From NCBI GenBank assembly GCA_951213105.1, contig OX578137.1:60958736-61022735 (forward strand): 64,000 bases of DNA, given 5' to 3'. The stretch is from Amaurobius ferox. Lineage: Eukaryota; Arthropoda; Arachnida; Araneae; Amaurobiidae. The notes under the pieces were generated by a model. That model was not told where the DNA came from, did not search any database, and worked only from the letters and a program-made list of their open reading frames with translations. Shown here piece after piece: positions 46,905-58,330 of the stretch. Position numbers and translations under genes: made by a program. The number at the start of each line of letters is the position of its first letter. Position 1 is the stretch's first letter.

Positions 46905-47060
46905 CAAACCTCATAGACATACACACATTCACATAGGGAAATATTTCCCCAAAACGTTCGAAATCGGTACCAAGAGGTTCTAATACATGCTCTTCTGTCA
47001 AAATCCCGATATCGAACATTATCGGGGAAAACAATACTTTTTCTATAAAACAGATCGAGA
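46905..47060 (+). repeat. Family G, copy 2
   Basis: CACACATTCACATAGGG, CCCCAAAACGTTCGA, ACATGCTCTTCTGTCAAAA and CAATACTTTTTCTATA follow the same order as 3785-3945. Confidence 0.55.
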
Positions 47061-48519
47061 CAGAACGAAACTGCATAAGAACATTTGTTAGAAACGGCAG
47101 CTGCGGACTTGTCAGAATTCTTATGAAGCACATATAAAATTTACGACTTTATCAGCCACGATAATGACGCAGTATTTCGTTTCATCACGTTGCTGAAACG
47201 AAATAAAAGTCCGTCTTGAAGGTACTCTCATATATAATTTATCTTGGTGTTGAAATGATGCTTAATGTCCGGATTATAGTGAAGAAAGAAAATAGGAATA
47301 AGAAGTAAAACTGCCGTAAGATACTGCAAAGAAATAACTCAAAAATTCGAAAGTTGTTTGCCGCGTTGCATTCATTCATGAGTTGGGTTTAGTAGACCAT
47401 CTGAAATCAACTGTTAGCTATTTTAGAGCTAAGTCTTTGTGAAAAGTACATGTTTAGTTGAAGTTAAGAGCTTCTTTTCCTCTTTACTCTGGACCGATGA
47501 GAAGGTATTTTAAAATAGAAGGTACTTTTAGAGTTATTTTCCCGTGAATTTTCCCTGATATTTGATTTTAATGGGCATATACGTTTTGAAAGATGTTTTT
47601 CCATAACTGCAAACTGCAGAAAGTTTTAAATACGTATTTTATCTGTCATATGCTGTTTAGAAAGAGGTATTTCTTGAGGATCATCTTTTGAAGTTCAAAT
47701 GAAATTGATGGTTTTTATACTTACAGAGCTCGCCTATAGAGGCGAGTTGTAATCAAGCTCCTTTGGAAGATAACAGAGTTCACGGACCGGTTTCTCACTT
47801 AATGTGGTCTCGTCATTATGGACTAGTCGACAATTGCAAGAAACTTTCCATGTGCTTCAGTTTTTTGAGTTTCTATGGCGACCAATAAACTCAGGTCTAT
47901 CACACAACAGACATCAAATGTCTTAAACATCGAGCTCAAACTGCAATGCTTGCGTTCATACTCATATAAATTACTTTATAAGCGCCTCCTATAAGCGAAT
48001 TATATAAGTATTATCCGTTGCAGTCGCGTGCAGCCTGAACTTAACTTGGAACATATATAATGTTGGATGTTCATATAGTTTTGTCATTTAATTGTGAAGA
48101 TCTATTAACGTTTAGGATTCGCAAGGCAAATTAATAAAGTAGTTATACTTTTATGAAGTTATATAGCGAATTTTATAATGTTCTTATTTTCAGAGGAAAT
48201 TATAATGAACACAAAAACTATTTGAGTTGTAAAAGTTCTTTGTTTTAGCATAGAACTAACAGTTTCATTGCAAAATATGGAGAGCCAATAAGGTGTATTA
48301 TAGATGAATAAAACCCATAGACTTTAGATATCATTTAAAATATCTAAAGTTTTCTGGTTTTATTATATATTATCATATACGAACATATTTGTAAGGCTCT
48401 ACATTGATTTAAAAATAACCATAGAAACGAAAAATAAATTCTTCACTTGTTTATTCGTATTAGTAACCAGAAACTGAAAAAAATAGTATATATCATGTAT
48501 TTTATGGCATTTAGATGGC
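47061..48519. other. Unassigned stretch with a small hairpin
   Basis: The hairpin at 48321-48350 pairs ACTTTAGATAT with ATATCTAAAGT. GAGCTCGCCTATAGAGGCGAG at about 47726 is also partly self-complementary. No gene is recognised. Confidence 0.5.
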
Positions 48520-49785
48520 AGTTGTAGAACTAGCATCTCAATCCTGCGGTCATTCCCAATGGAAAACAAAATCCGGCGCAATGCGCATGCTCACAGTGCT
48601 TCAATATTTCGTCAAGGGGTGATATAAATAGTGTGCAGAAGCTGAAAAGCTGACAGTCTGATCGCAGCTGACAGTCTGACATGCTGCCCAATTACAGTTT
48701 TACGATTAAAATTATAAAAATGCGATCCAAAATGTACAGCACTGCATCCCAATGCGAATATTTACGAATATGTACAGTGTTACCTTGGATTTTAATGTTC
48801 GTTCTGAGATTTTACGATTTTTAGGCATTGGAATTTGTAATGTAATGGTTGAATGGTAAACAGAAAGATGAACTGCCCTCTATTTTCCCTCTCCAGGAGG
48901 GGGGGATGTCGTTGCCTATCTATCAATGTTTTAGGTACAGAATATTAAAAAATAGATAGTGTTAAATGCGACACTCAAACATGTCGGGGGAGGGGGCGAT
49001 ATCCGCGCCTGGAGGTATTCCTCCCCCAATAGCTTATCATTATGTATTACAACACTAAGAGGTTTGTTTACACAACGCTATTAACTCGCAAAGTAATATG
49101 TTCATGCAAATCGCCCCCCTCTCTTAAAATTCATGCTTAATTCACACCTGAGACACAGGAATTAAAGTAAACTTGCAATTGAATAACTTCACATAGGTAG
49201 CGATAAGAAAATACCTTTTTTTCCGCTTGTGTGTAAAATTACGAATGTAATTTTCAAGTGTATAAATTACGAAATCATAAAATATTATATTATTTAAAAT
49301 AAAACTTTCCTTTACCATACATTTAAAATCGGATTAGAATTTAAAAAATAGAGGGCAGTTCATCGTTCTGTTTACCATTCAACCATTACATTACAAATTC
49401 CAATGCCTAAAAATCGTAAAATCTCAGAACGAACATTAAAATCCAAGGTAACAAACACTGTACATATTCGTAAATATTCTCATTGGGATGCAATGCTGTA
49501 CATTTTGGGTCGCATTTTTATAATTTTAATCGTAAAACTGCAATTGGGAAGCATGTCAGACTGTCAGCTTTTCAGCGTCTGCACACTATTTATATCTCCA
49601 GTCGTCCAAATAGTTGCTCAAGTCCTCTGGATGAGTCGGACGGCCTGGGTTTTCCACACTATTTATATCACCACTTGACGAAATATTGAAGCACTGGAGG
49701 GGAAGAGTCCGTGAGCATGCGCATTGCGCCGGATTTTGTTTCCCATTGGGAATGACCGCAGGATTGAGATGCTAGTAGTTGTAGA
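48520..49785. mobile_element. Mutator-like non-autonomous element, long TIRs, 9-bp TSD
   Basis: AGTTGTAGA flanks the element exactly (48520-48528 and 49777-49785). The element (48529-49776, 1,248 bp) starts ACTAGCATCTCAATCC and ends in its complement. The left arm (to about 48895) pairs with the right arm (from about 49350) for roughly 370-420 bp. The interior is about 450 bp, with G runs (48899) and no transposase. Long terminal inverted repeats with a 9-bp target duplication fit the Mutator (MULE) superfamily. The right arm carries about 77 bp absent from the left, between two GATATAAATAGTGTG-like repeats. Frames at 49403-49689 lie wholly in the right arm. Confidence 0.85.
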
Positions 49786-50129
49786 GGGTTTTCTTTTTCT
49801 TTTTTAAGAAACTTCACCACTGAGCAGATCTTGTATGTCACGTACTATTATAAACTAGTGTCAACCTAGTTTAATTAGCGTCAAACTAGTCTAACCAAAA
49901 ATCTAAAAGATATATGCTTTATTAGACAAAAATATATAAAGATTGAAAAAATATTAAACGGTTTCAAAAGCGAAACAGAAATTTCTTCGTCTGGATAATA
50001 AATCAGACGGGGTATCAGTTTGGAGACCAAGAGCAATTTGGTGGTCTGTATGATTTAACCTGATAAAGAAGATTCGTTTGTGCATAGTTATTTTCTTATA
50101 CTACAGAATATATGTAGTATCACGAATAT
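49786..50129. other. Unassigned spacer
   Basis: AT-rich, with a local AACTAGTGTCAACCTAG / GCGTCAAACTAGTCTAACC near-repeat at about 49853-49898; nothing else recognised. Confidence 0.45.
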
Positions 50130-50640
50130 GTTCTCACGGAAATTTTCTATTTCAATATTTTGATACCAGCATATGTTTTAGGACCCCCTGAACACATTTT
50201 GACTATTTTTAGAGTGACGTCCATCTGTCTGTCTGTAATTAATTTCTTGTGTACACGATATCTACCGCAATCATTAACGGATTTTCATGAAACTTTATAT
50301 CTGAATTTGTTATCGAAAAATCTAGAATTAGATAGGTTGTTTTGAAAGTTGGTTGAAAACTTTGAAATTTATTTGAAATTTTATATTTCCTCAACATGGC
50401 AGCATAGGATGAAATGGGACATAATCATGTATAAGAGGGTTTTTTATGATTAATCGTCACAAAACTTAACAGTTTCAATCACTGTAGTGAAAAATAGCCG
50501 ACATTCAATTTCCGTGACGTCATTAGCTTTCCAAATTTCTTCTGCAAAATGTGAAGAAAAAAAACATTACAGTATACTTAAAAATGGATTCAAATATGAG
50601 AAAGTCAGGTAAAGCCACATTCCATTTAATTTATTGCTGA
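50130..50640 (+). repeat. Family C, copy 2 (uninterrupted)
   Basis: The same ordered words as copy 1, with GCATATGTTTTAGGACCCCC intact where copy 1 holds a SINE. Includes a short TCTG run and GTGACGTCATTAGC. Confidence 0.7.
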
Positions 50641-52660
50641 TTTCACGCAATCAAGCCAGAAACGTTATAAAATCATCGGGCAATGTCACACTCATATTTC
50701 TTATTATTTCGGATATGAAGCGTATTATTTGCTTATGTTTCATACGGTATATACTATTTCATTAGTAACTTTCATTTATGGATAGGATAAGAAAAACCCA
50801 CTTTAATCTTGCTTATGAAAAGTGTTAGAATTATTTAATTAATGTTTGAATGCGTCTTGCTCCTCAATTTAGTAAATAAAATTTTTCCAATTTTTTTTAA
50901 TTTCTCGATTGAATATCTAGCCGAGTAAATGCCCAAAGATGAAGAAGGGATACCAAGAAAATATATAATTCAGTGCAAAAATTGTATAAATTAACTGGTT
51001 GGATTTCTAGATAAAAGTAATTTTTTAGATCTCGTTTCAATGGAATACTGGCGTTGAATTTGAAAACTACCTTTTTCATGATATTTTCATGTTTTCAGAA
51101 GTCTGCTTTATAGGCTCTAAATTCTACTTTTTCTTCTAATTGCAAAAAGTTTCTAACTCACCACTAATTTTTTGGCAAGGAGTTAAAAAAGGATTTGTAG
51201 CCATATCACCTGAAATTTTTTGATATGTACTCATATATACATATTTTCATAGTGACAGGAAAAAAAAAATCCTCTTCAAATATTCATAATTTCAAATATT
51301 GTTGTCGAGTTTTCAGGAATTGGAAATACTATTTATTTCCTTTTTCTTCGCCCCCGGAGAAATAAATAAATATCCGGCTCCGTTGTTTTCTTTTTCGTGT
51401 TTGATACTATACATATGAAAAATTTTAATACTTTGGGTCATCTAGGGTGGACCTTATGAGCTCTTGGAAAATGCAAACACGTTAGGCAATTATTAAAAAA
51501 ATACTCTCAATGGCAGTTTTATAATAAAAAAACAATTTATCTAAAAATTTGGTTAATGATACAAAAATGATTTTGCAAAAAGTACCTACTGTAATCGAAT
51601 CCAAGTAAGACTGAATTCTGTTAAAATTCGTGTAATTTTCCTTCAGACGGATTTCACTGTGCACATTTTTCTGTTTAAAAACTAAAGTCAAATATTTGCC
51701 TCTAGTAAATTCCATTCTGATAATAATCTGTATTAAACAAAATTCAGTATTATGCTGCTCTAAGCTTTATTTTTAGGATAATTGGAAATTTTAATATTTG
51801 TAGGTTTGTCACGCTTAATATGAAATCGTATTAAATATTCGAATCCAGTTTACCAAAATAATTTTAAAATGCCACGTTCTAAAAAAAAATATTTTAACGA
51901 CGATTACATTATCCAGAATCTATTTAAAGTTAGTTTTATTCTTCCAGAAAACTCGCAAATTGTTGCTGAGGTGACATTTCTTTTTTTCCCATGTTGTTAA
52001 AATGTCTTTAAAACGAAACTACATTGAAGTAGATTTTTGTATTCTATTCCGAAAGTCTATTGTTGCCTTTTTTTGGCAATTCCAAATGGGCAGACGATAT
52101 CGTTTTACTGCATGTTCAATGGAGCATGTCTATTGTTCTGAGTTGCGAAAAATTTGAAGTTGAATGTTAAGAGAGAAACAAAAGTGCGTTTTAATTTTAA
52201 GAAAAGGTATATTTTATCTCTCTTAGAGACTGTATCTATTTGCATGCGTAATGAATAGAATGAAAGTAATTGGTAATTGTCTTAAGATATGAGAGGAATA
52301 TAAAAAAAAATCATGTTGATTCAAGCTGAATGGAAAGAGTCTTTTGGGGGTTATTTTACGCAAATATATAATGCTAATTAAAATTCTGGGGTGAAAATAA
52401 ATAAAAAAAAATAAATTTTAACTTAGGTTGACTTCTAATTTATAAAAAAAAAACTATGTGAGAAAAGGATATTCTCTACACAACGTGATTAGAAAAGATT
52501 TATTCTCATTGTCTTGCTTGCATTAAAAAACAAGAAATTTATTAAATACTCTTTATATGGTGACAAGTGATGTACACAATTTATTTTCGACGGTACTACA
52601 CTTATTTAGTGCAGTCATATATATTTTCGGAAAAAGCGAAAGAGTGACATCTCTAGAAAA
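50641..52660. other. Unassigned stretch
   Basis: AT-rich; short frames on both strands without recognisable domains. No inverted or tandem repeats noticed. Confidence 0.5.
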
Positions 52661-52936
52661 GGAAGTCTTTAGTTCGTTCGTTACTAATTCCCCCGTGGTG
52701 AAGGGGCGATTGCGCACCACGTCCACAAGATCCCTCAGGGTATCCCACGGCGAAGGGGAGAAAATTTGCAGCTTCACTTTTATAGAGGCTCCCCGAAGGG
52801 CGAAGTCTGACTTGGCCTCGCCATGACAACATCAATGCCCGCTGGCCGGATTCGGACCCGCAACCCGGTAATCTAGCGATCAGTCGGAAACGCATGCCCC
52901 TGACCGCTCGACCACCGATCGGCGGAAGTCTTCAGT
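52661..52936 (-). mobile_element. tRNA-derived SINE with 13-bp target duplication
   Basis: GGAAGTCTTTAGT (52661-52673) and GGAAGTCTTCAGT (52924-52936) flank a 250-bp element on the minus strand. Its head has TGGTCGAGCGG (A-box-like) and GGGTCCGAATCC (B-box-like). Its body shares AAGTCAG-CT and AAGCTGCA with the SINE at 35.2 kb, and its tail is GTAACGAACGA. The head belongs to a different tRNA type from the 35.2-kb copy although the body is related. Confidence 0.78.
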
Positions 52937-53650
52937 GAACCTCCCTAACCCTTTGAAATTCGATGCTGAATCCATATCAGTCATTATCTAAGCTTTTTAT
53001 ATAGACGATTATGAAAACTATACGTTTAAAGGAAATTTTTAAGCTCAAATTGGAAAAATCTGCAAGTGGAAATTCTTAGTGAGTCCTTCCATCTCCTCTG
53101 GAGATTGGTGCTGATTCCATGTTATTAGGCTATGGATTTATTCTCGATCCTGATTCATATCTATAGTCATTATCTATTTATAATTGATCTCTAAATATAA
53201 AGTTTTTAAGAAAAATGTAATTTTTTAAATTGGACGTGATATCTCTTGAAACGGAAACGGAAATCATTAGGGATCATTACCTCCTCCGGAATTTAATGCT
53301 AAATTCATATCATTCATTACCTAAGCTCAATACATAGCCAATCCTGAGAAATAAGGACTTCAAGAAATTATTTTGAGCCGGATGTGAAAAAGGAACCAGA
53401 AGTGAAACTGTTTAGTGAACCACCCTACTTCCTTTAAAATTTGAATCTGAATCCATATCAGTCATTGTCTAAGCTCTATCTATAGCCAATCCTGAGTAAA
53501 TTATGTTTCCATAAAATTTCTTGAACCGGAGGTCTAAAAACCAGAAACTCTTAAAAACCACAAGAAGAAATCTTTAGTGAACTCCTCTGCCTCTTTTGAA
53601 ATTTAATGCTGTTCATATCAGTCATCATCTGAGTTCTATCTATAGCCAAT
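52937..53650 (+). repeat. Diverged tandem array, 150-180-bp units
   Basis: A TTCATATCA / TCCATATCAGTCATT landmark recurs near 52972, 53155, 53304, 53454 and 53614. Each is followed by a TCTAAGCT and TATAGCCAATC-type segment, with AGTGAAC and CCTC segments before it. A further unit lies at 54380-54530, beyond the minisatellite. Confidence 0.75.
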
Positions 53651-54390
53651 GTTTCAAGTAAAATAAAAAAATTTAATAGCAATCTTGAGAGATGGATGTT
53701 TCAAATAAAATAAAAAAATGTTACCGGATTCTTGAGAAATGGATCTTTCAAGTAAAATAAAAATGTTTAACCGGAATCTTGAGAAATGGTGTTTTAAGTA
53801 AAATTGAAAAAAATTAACAGGAATCATGATAAATGGATGTTTCAAGTAAAATAAAAAAAATTTAACAGCAATCTTGAAAAATGGATGGTTCAAGTAAAAT
53901 AAAAAATTGTTACCGGATTCTTGAGGAATGAATCTTTCAAGTAAAATAAAAATGTTTAACCGGAATCTTGAGAAATGGTGCTTTAAGTAAAATTTAAAAA
54001 ATTAACTGGAATCATGATAAATGGATGTTTCAAGTAAAATAAAAAAGTTTTAACAGCAGTCTTGAGAAATGGATGTTTCAAGTAAAATAAAAAAATTGTT
54101 ACCGGATTCTTGAGGAATGGATCTTTCAAGTAAAATAAAAATGTTTAACCGGAATCTTGAGAAATGGTGTTTTAAGTAAAATTAAAAAATTAACCGGATT
54201 CATGATAAATGGATGTTTCAAGTAAAATAAAAAAATTTTAACCGGAATCTTGAGAAATGATGGTTCAATAAAATAAAAAAAAAATAACCGAAATCTTGAG
54301 AAATGGATGTTTCAAGCAAAATAAAATGTTTAACAAGAATCTTGAGAAATGGATGTTTTAAGTGAAATAAATGTTTTTAATCGGAAATGG
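53650..54390 (+). repeat. 47-bp minisatellite in a four-monomer higher-order repeat
   Basis: Monomers of 45-48 bp have the form CCGGAATCTTGAGAAATGG then TTTCAAGTAAAATAAAAA. The TTGA/ATGA anchor falls at 53684, 53731, 53778, 53825, 53873, 53920, 53967, 54013, 54061, 54109, 54156, 54201, 54249, 54295 and 54341. Four monomer types alternate. A has AGCAATCTTGA. B has GGATTCTTGA with GGATCTTTCAAG. C has GGTGTTTTAAGTAAAATT. D has AATCATGATAAATGG. The ABCD block repeats three times at 188-189 bp, followed by less regular monomers. Confidence 0.92.
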
Positions 54391-54530
54391 AAAAAAGAAC
54401 ATGTCGTGGAAATTTCTAATAATAAATCCACTTCTTTTCTCTAGAATTTGATGCTGAAATTCATATCAACCTTTATCTAGACTTTACCTATAGCAAATCG
54501 AGAAATACATGTTTCAAGGAATTTTTTTTA

Positions 54531-57415
54531 GTAAACACAATAACACGGTAAAATTTTTGCCACCAGCAATCAGTTATTTTTTACTTAATCATTAAAAATA
54601 ATAACATGGTGAATAAAATCGCTTCTCACCCCTTTAGAAACGAATATTAAATATGGATATAAACTTGAATGGCATCTCATTAACTGATGAATCGTAAATT
54701 TTTAAAATAAAAGAGCGAAATTCTACATATATAGCTTAGAAAATCTGTTGTGTAGCGTTTTTCAGGTTATGATCTGTGGGATTATGACCTGGGTTGACCC
54801 TCCCTTTTTATTAGTTTTAAAGAGTCCTTTATGCGTATGCTCTCTGTGCGGTTTAAATTCTTATGTAAAGTTAAATATATATTTATAAAATATAAATAAG
54901 CTTAGCATTTGATTAGCAATAGAACACACATTTTTAAAGTAAAAATACGAAGTTCTTAATATAGCTAGTATCATCTTTCATAGAAAAATTCATGACAACT
55001 TGAGTCTTTTTCAGCCCCCGTTTTGAGCCTGGAACTTAAATTTTACTAGGTGTATATAAAACCAGCGACTAGTCTGCATTTTGTAAAGTGATAATATGAT
55101 TTTTTAGTGTTCAAGCATCAGTGTTTCCAGTATATATATCTCAACTGCCTATTTTTTCAATAATTCTTATAGCTTTTAATCATTGTGCACATAAATTTTG
55201 TCTAATAATACACTTTGATCGCATGAATTTTATAAAGTAAAATACCTATTAATAAATATTTTTTTTGCGTTTATCGGGAATCATTTATGGGAAAATCGGA
55301 GGAGGGGGCGGGGGGAATTGCAAACCGTCCATTGAAAACCACTTGTTCAGGAGTCAAATTATAGATCCTACTACCTTATATGCTATTTCAATTTTCATAA
55401 GTATATTAAAATCCATTTCCTGTCGATAGTATCTTATTGTAGATATATAATGCCTGTGTCGTAAGTTGAGTAATCCTCCAGTGGAGGGCTTTGTAAGAAG
55501 ATAGAATGAACATCCGGTATGTAAAAGAATACCACAACGAATCCGATCTTCACGCATGAGGTAAAACTAGAAAGATTAAAATCAAGAGTAAAGCAAAATC
55601 TCAAAGAACAGAATATGCATTCTATCTGTAATTTATTTATGTTAGGAATTATCATTAGGTTCATTGATTAAACATGTTTCAAATTCATACTTAACCGTAA
55701 GGCTGGTTTTTAAATCACGATTTTTACGTTCCTTCCGTTTTTAATGATGAATCCGAGGAATGAATTATATATAGACAAAATTTCCTTAACGAGAGACACC
55801 AGAATGGTTTTGGAAACAGTAGGTGAATTGTAATTGGGTAGTGTAGCTTAAAAGCGGTGGCGAATGCTGCGGTACGGTTAGTATGGCGCGGCAGAGCAAA
55901 TTCTCATCAAAGAGCGTATCCAAATTACAATTTATAACACAATAGCAGTAATATTTTTAATTATCATTACTATTATCACCATTAAATCCCTTGAGTATTG
56001 TGGTGCGATTTATAATGCGGGAGTAGTATGTAAGAAGGTAACCTGCTTTCTAGACCAGAATTCGCCACTGCTTAAAAGGTGTCTATAAACAGAAAAGAAA
56101 CGACAAATTGAGTTTGTATTAAATTAAGTTCAGCAGATATTTTTAATGGTCTTACATCAACTACGCAACTGAAAGATAACGAGCTTATATTCATTCCCTC
56201 CTTGAAAAGTTTTGGAAGAAGCACGTAAGTAACCAAATGTTGCCAAGTTGGCGATATTATGTCTAATTTGTCGCCAAGATTTCTTAATTTGTCGCTAAGT
56301 TCAAACAATCCGAACCTTATGTTTATTTTATTTTATTCAGTGGGAAGAGGGACTGAAAACTAGAACATTTTTAATAAAAAAGTACCTAACAAGGTATTAT
56401 AAATATATTCTTGCAGAACCTTGAATATATAATACGGATCCACGTGCTCATTTTAAAAATTGTATTTAAATAACTAGAATAAATGTTACGAGACAAAATG
56501 AAAAGTAAACTATTTTTATTCAAATCTAATTTTTTTATTTTCCTCGAAAAATATATTTTTTTTTTGTATTTCCAAACTTTTCATAACTTTAGAAGCCTTC
56601 TATATATGTTAAATGTGTTTTTAGTATTAGCATTATTTTGGTATACTAAAAATAAATAAATCTTTTTGATATCAGAAACTATTTCTTCCCATAGTGAGCG
56701 ATATCTCTGGGGGGAATTTATTCCCATAAATTTTGGCATGTTTTTTTTAATGTATATTAAGGAAAGCCCATTTATTTTCAGTGAGATATGGTTATGAAGA
56801 AGATATGAGCTTTGTTAACGTTCCTCAAATATTATCTAAATGTATCTAAATGTTATCAATATGTTAAATTATCTATATTTTTTTATCAGCAAGGAAAATC
56901 AAGTATTAAACTCTTGAGATTCTCCATTTCAATATTACAAATGATTTTGTTATGGTTATCATTTCCATACGCATCCATTTTTCCATACGCATCCAGTTTT
57001 GTTATGATATAGGTTTTCCTCACTTGTGATTATATTTAGAAGGAAAAAAATGTTCCTCTTTCTACGCCCAGCGAACGAGAAAAGTTCAGAAAGTACCTTC
57101 GATAAGATGAATGCGTTCCATATGGTGCTGGTTTTTTACGACAATCTAGCGTGAAACCTTTGTATCTTCACGTTGAAAGGGAGAAATAATCAAGAACCGA
57201 CTTCCTTAGAAATGCAAACGTAATATTCATTTCTAAGAAATATGGACATAAATACTTCTAAGACTATTTTAAAACATTTACATACTCTGAATGCTTTATA
57301 GGAAAGGGTATTCATAAAGGAAGTATGCAACTTTATGTTGTGTTTAAATGGGAATTACGGTAGATATGACAATTTTTGCAATGTATAGCAACTGCGAATG
57401 TTTGTTTCTATATGG
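54531..57415. other. Unassigned stretch
   Basis: AT-rich, with G-rich patches at 55298-55316 and a GTCGCCAAG/GTCGCTAAG patch at 56270-56300. Short frames carry no recognisable domain. Confidence 0.5.
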
Positions 57416-57760
57416 TCAGTATACCTCTAAATGCTCTTCTTTAGTTGCTTGGTGGATGTCTAGACGATAATCTAGTTCAACCTACATACGCTGCAGAATG
57501 TCTGGTTTTGCATGGAGGAAGACTGCGATGCGTTCTTGCAGCTCAGTGAGAGACCTCACCTTTGTTTTGTAGACAATATGTTTGATAAAGTCCCAAAATA
57601 AGAAGTAAAACAAAATAATATGTATGAGAAAAATGATGTAGGCATTCTATCGGCCCCCTACGTCTGATCCAAAGCCTTGGGAAATGTTGATCTAAACAAT
57701 CACAAACATGCAAAAACCAATGTAGGAGAGCGCTTGCTGGAAAATCCTCGTGTTATGCAG
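57416..57760 (-). pseudogene. Mariner-type (Tc1/mariner superfamily) transposase fragment
   Basis: The minus strand carries the C-terminal part of a transposase type common in arthropods. Near 57750 is FQQ, where the acid normally following it is lost. Near 57690 is CLDQHFPRLWIRRRGPIE. From about 57590 there is DFIKHIVYKTKVRSLTELQ, and the end, EEHLEVY, stops at 57416. At least one frameshift separates the parts, one stop lies before VELDYRLDIH, and the segment that should hold the last catalytic residue is scrambled. I could not extend it reliably toward the N-terminus and found no terminal repeats. Confidence 0.7.
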
Positions 57761-58222
57761 TATTACTAAGCGTTGTAACACGTCCAGGTGCGTATTCGTT
57801 CTGGGATTGATTCTGCATGATACCTAGTGCCGCGTGTTACCGAATGCAGAACACTTTTACAGTTGCTATATATTGTAACAATTACTATAAGTTCTGATTT
57901 ATCGTTGTTTCCTAGTACATATAATGTGAAGCACAAACATTTTCCGTTATGATAATCAATCAAAATGGGCTCTCTTGTTTTGAAGATCTACCGATAATTT
58001 ACGTCTGACCAAAATGTTTATTCCTATCAAAACTGTAACGGCAAATTTTACGTCGCCGGACACTGAAATTCAAAACTGTAAACAAAAACAAATGCATCGG
58101 TACTACTATTCTATTCACAATGTCCAAAAAAGCTGCTTGTCACACTCTTGAACCCGGTCCATAGACACTTATGGATGACTGAATATAAAAATGCAGAGGT
58201 AATTTCGGCAGACCCTGCATTC
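57761..58222. other. Unassigned; possibly more of the decayed transposase
   Basis: If the transposon extends further, its N-terminal half should lie here on the minus strand, but I could not recognise it. A 65-codon frame (57766-57963) has no clear match to the family. Confidence 0.35.
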
Positions 58223-58330
58223 GCCCTTCCGCACGCTCTTATAAACGAGCCCTTGCGCTTATAATCGAGCCCTTCCGCTTATAAACGAGCCCTTCCGCTT
58301 ATAAACGAGCCTTTCCGTTTATAAACGAGC
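58223..58330 (+). repeat. 20-bp tandem repeat, about five copies
   Basis: The unit CCCTTCCGCTTATAAACGAG repeats head to tail with a strict 20-base period. Small changes occur at both ends of the array (GCACGCTCTT at the left, GCTACG at the right). It is GC-richer than its surroundings. Confidence 0.92.

Noticed and set aside
49403..49689. Two overlapping frames of 91 and 68 codons as a gene.
   Set aside because: They lie wholly inside the right terminal inverted repeat of the Mutator-like element.
53650..54390. A CRISPR-like array.
   Set aside because: The repeats are head-to-tail monomers without unique spacers, and the setting is eukaryotic.
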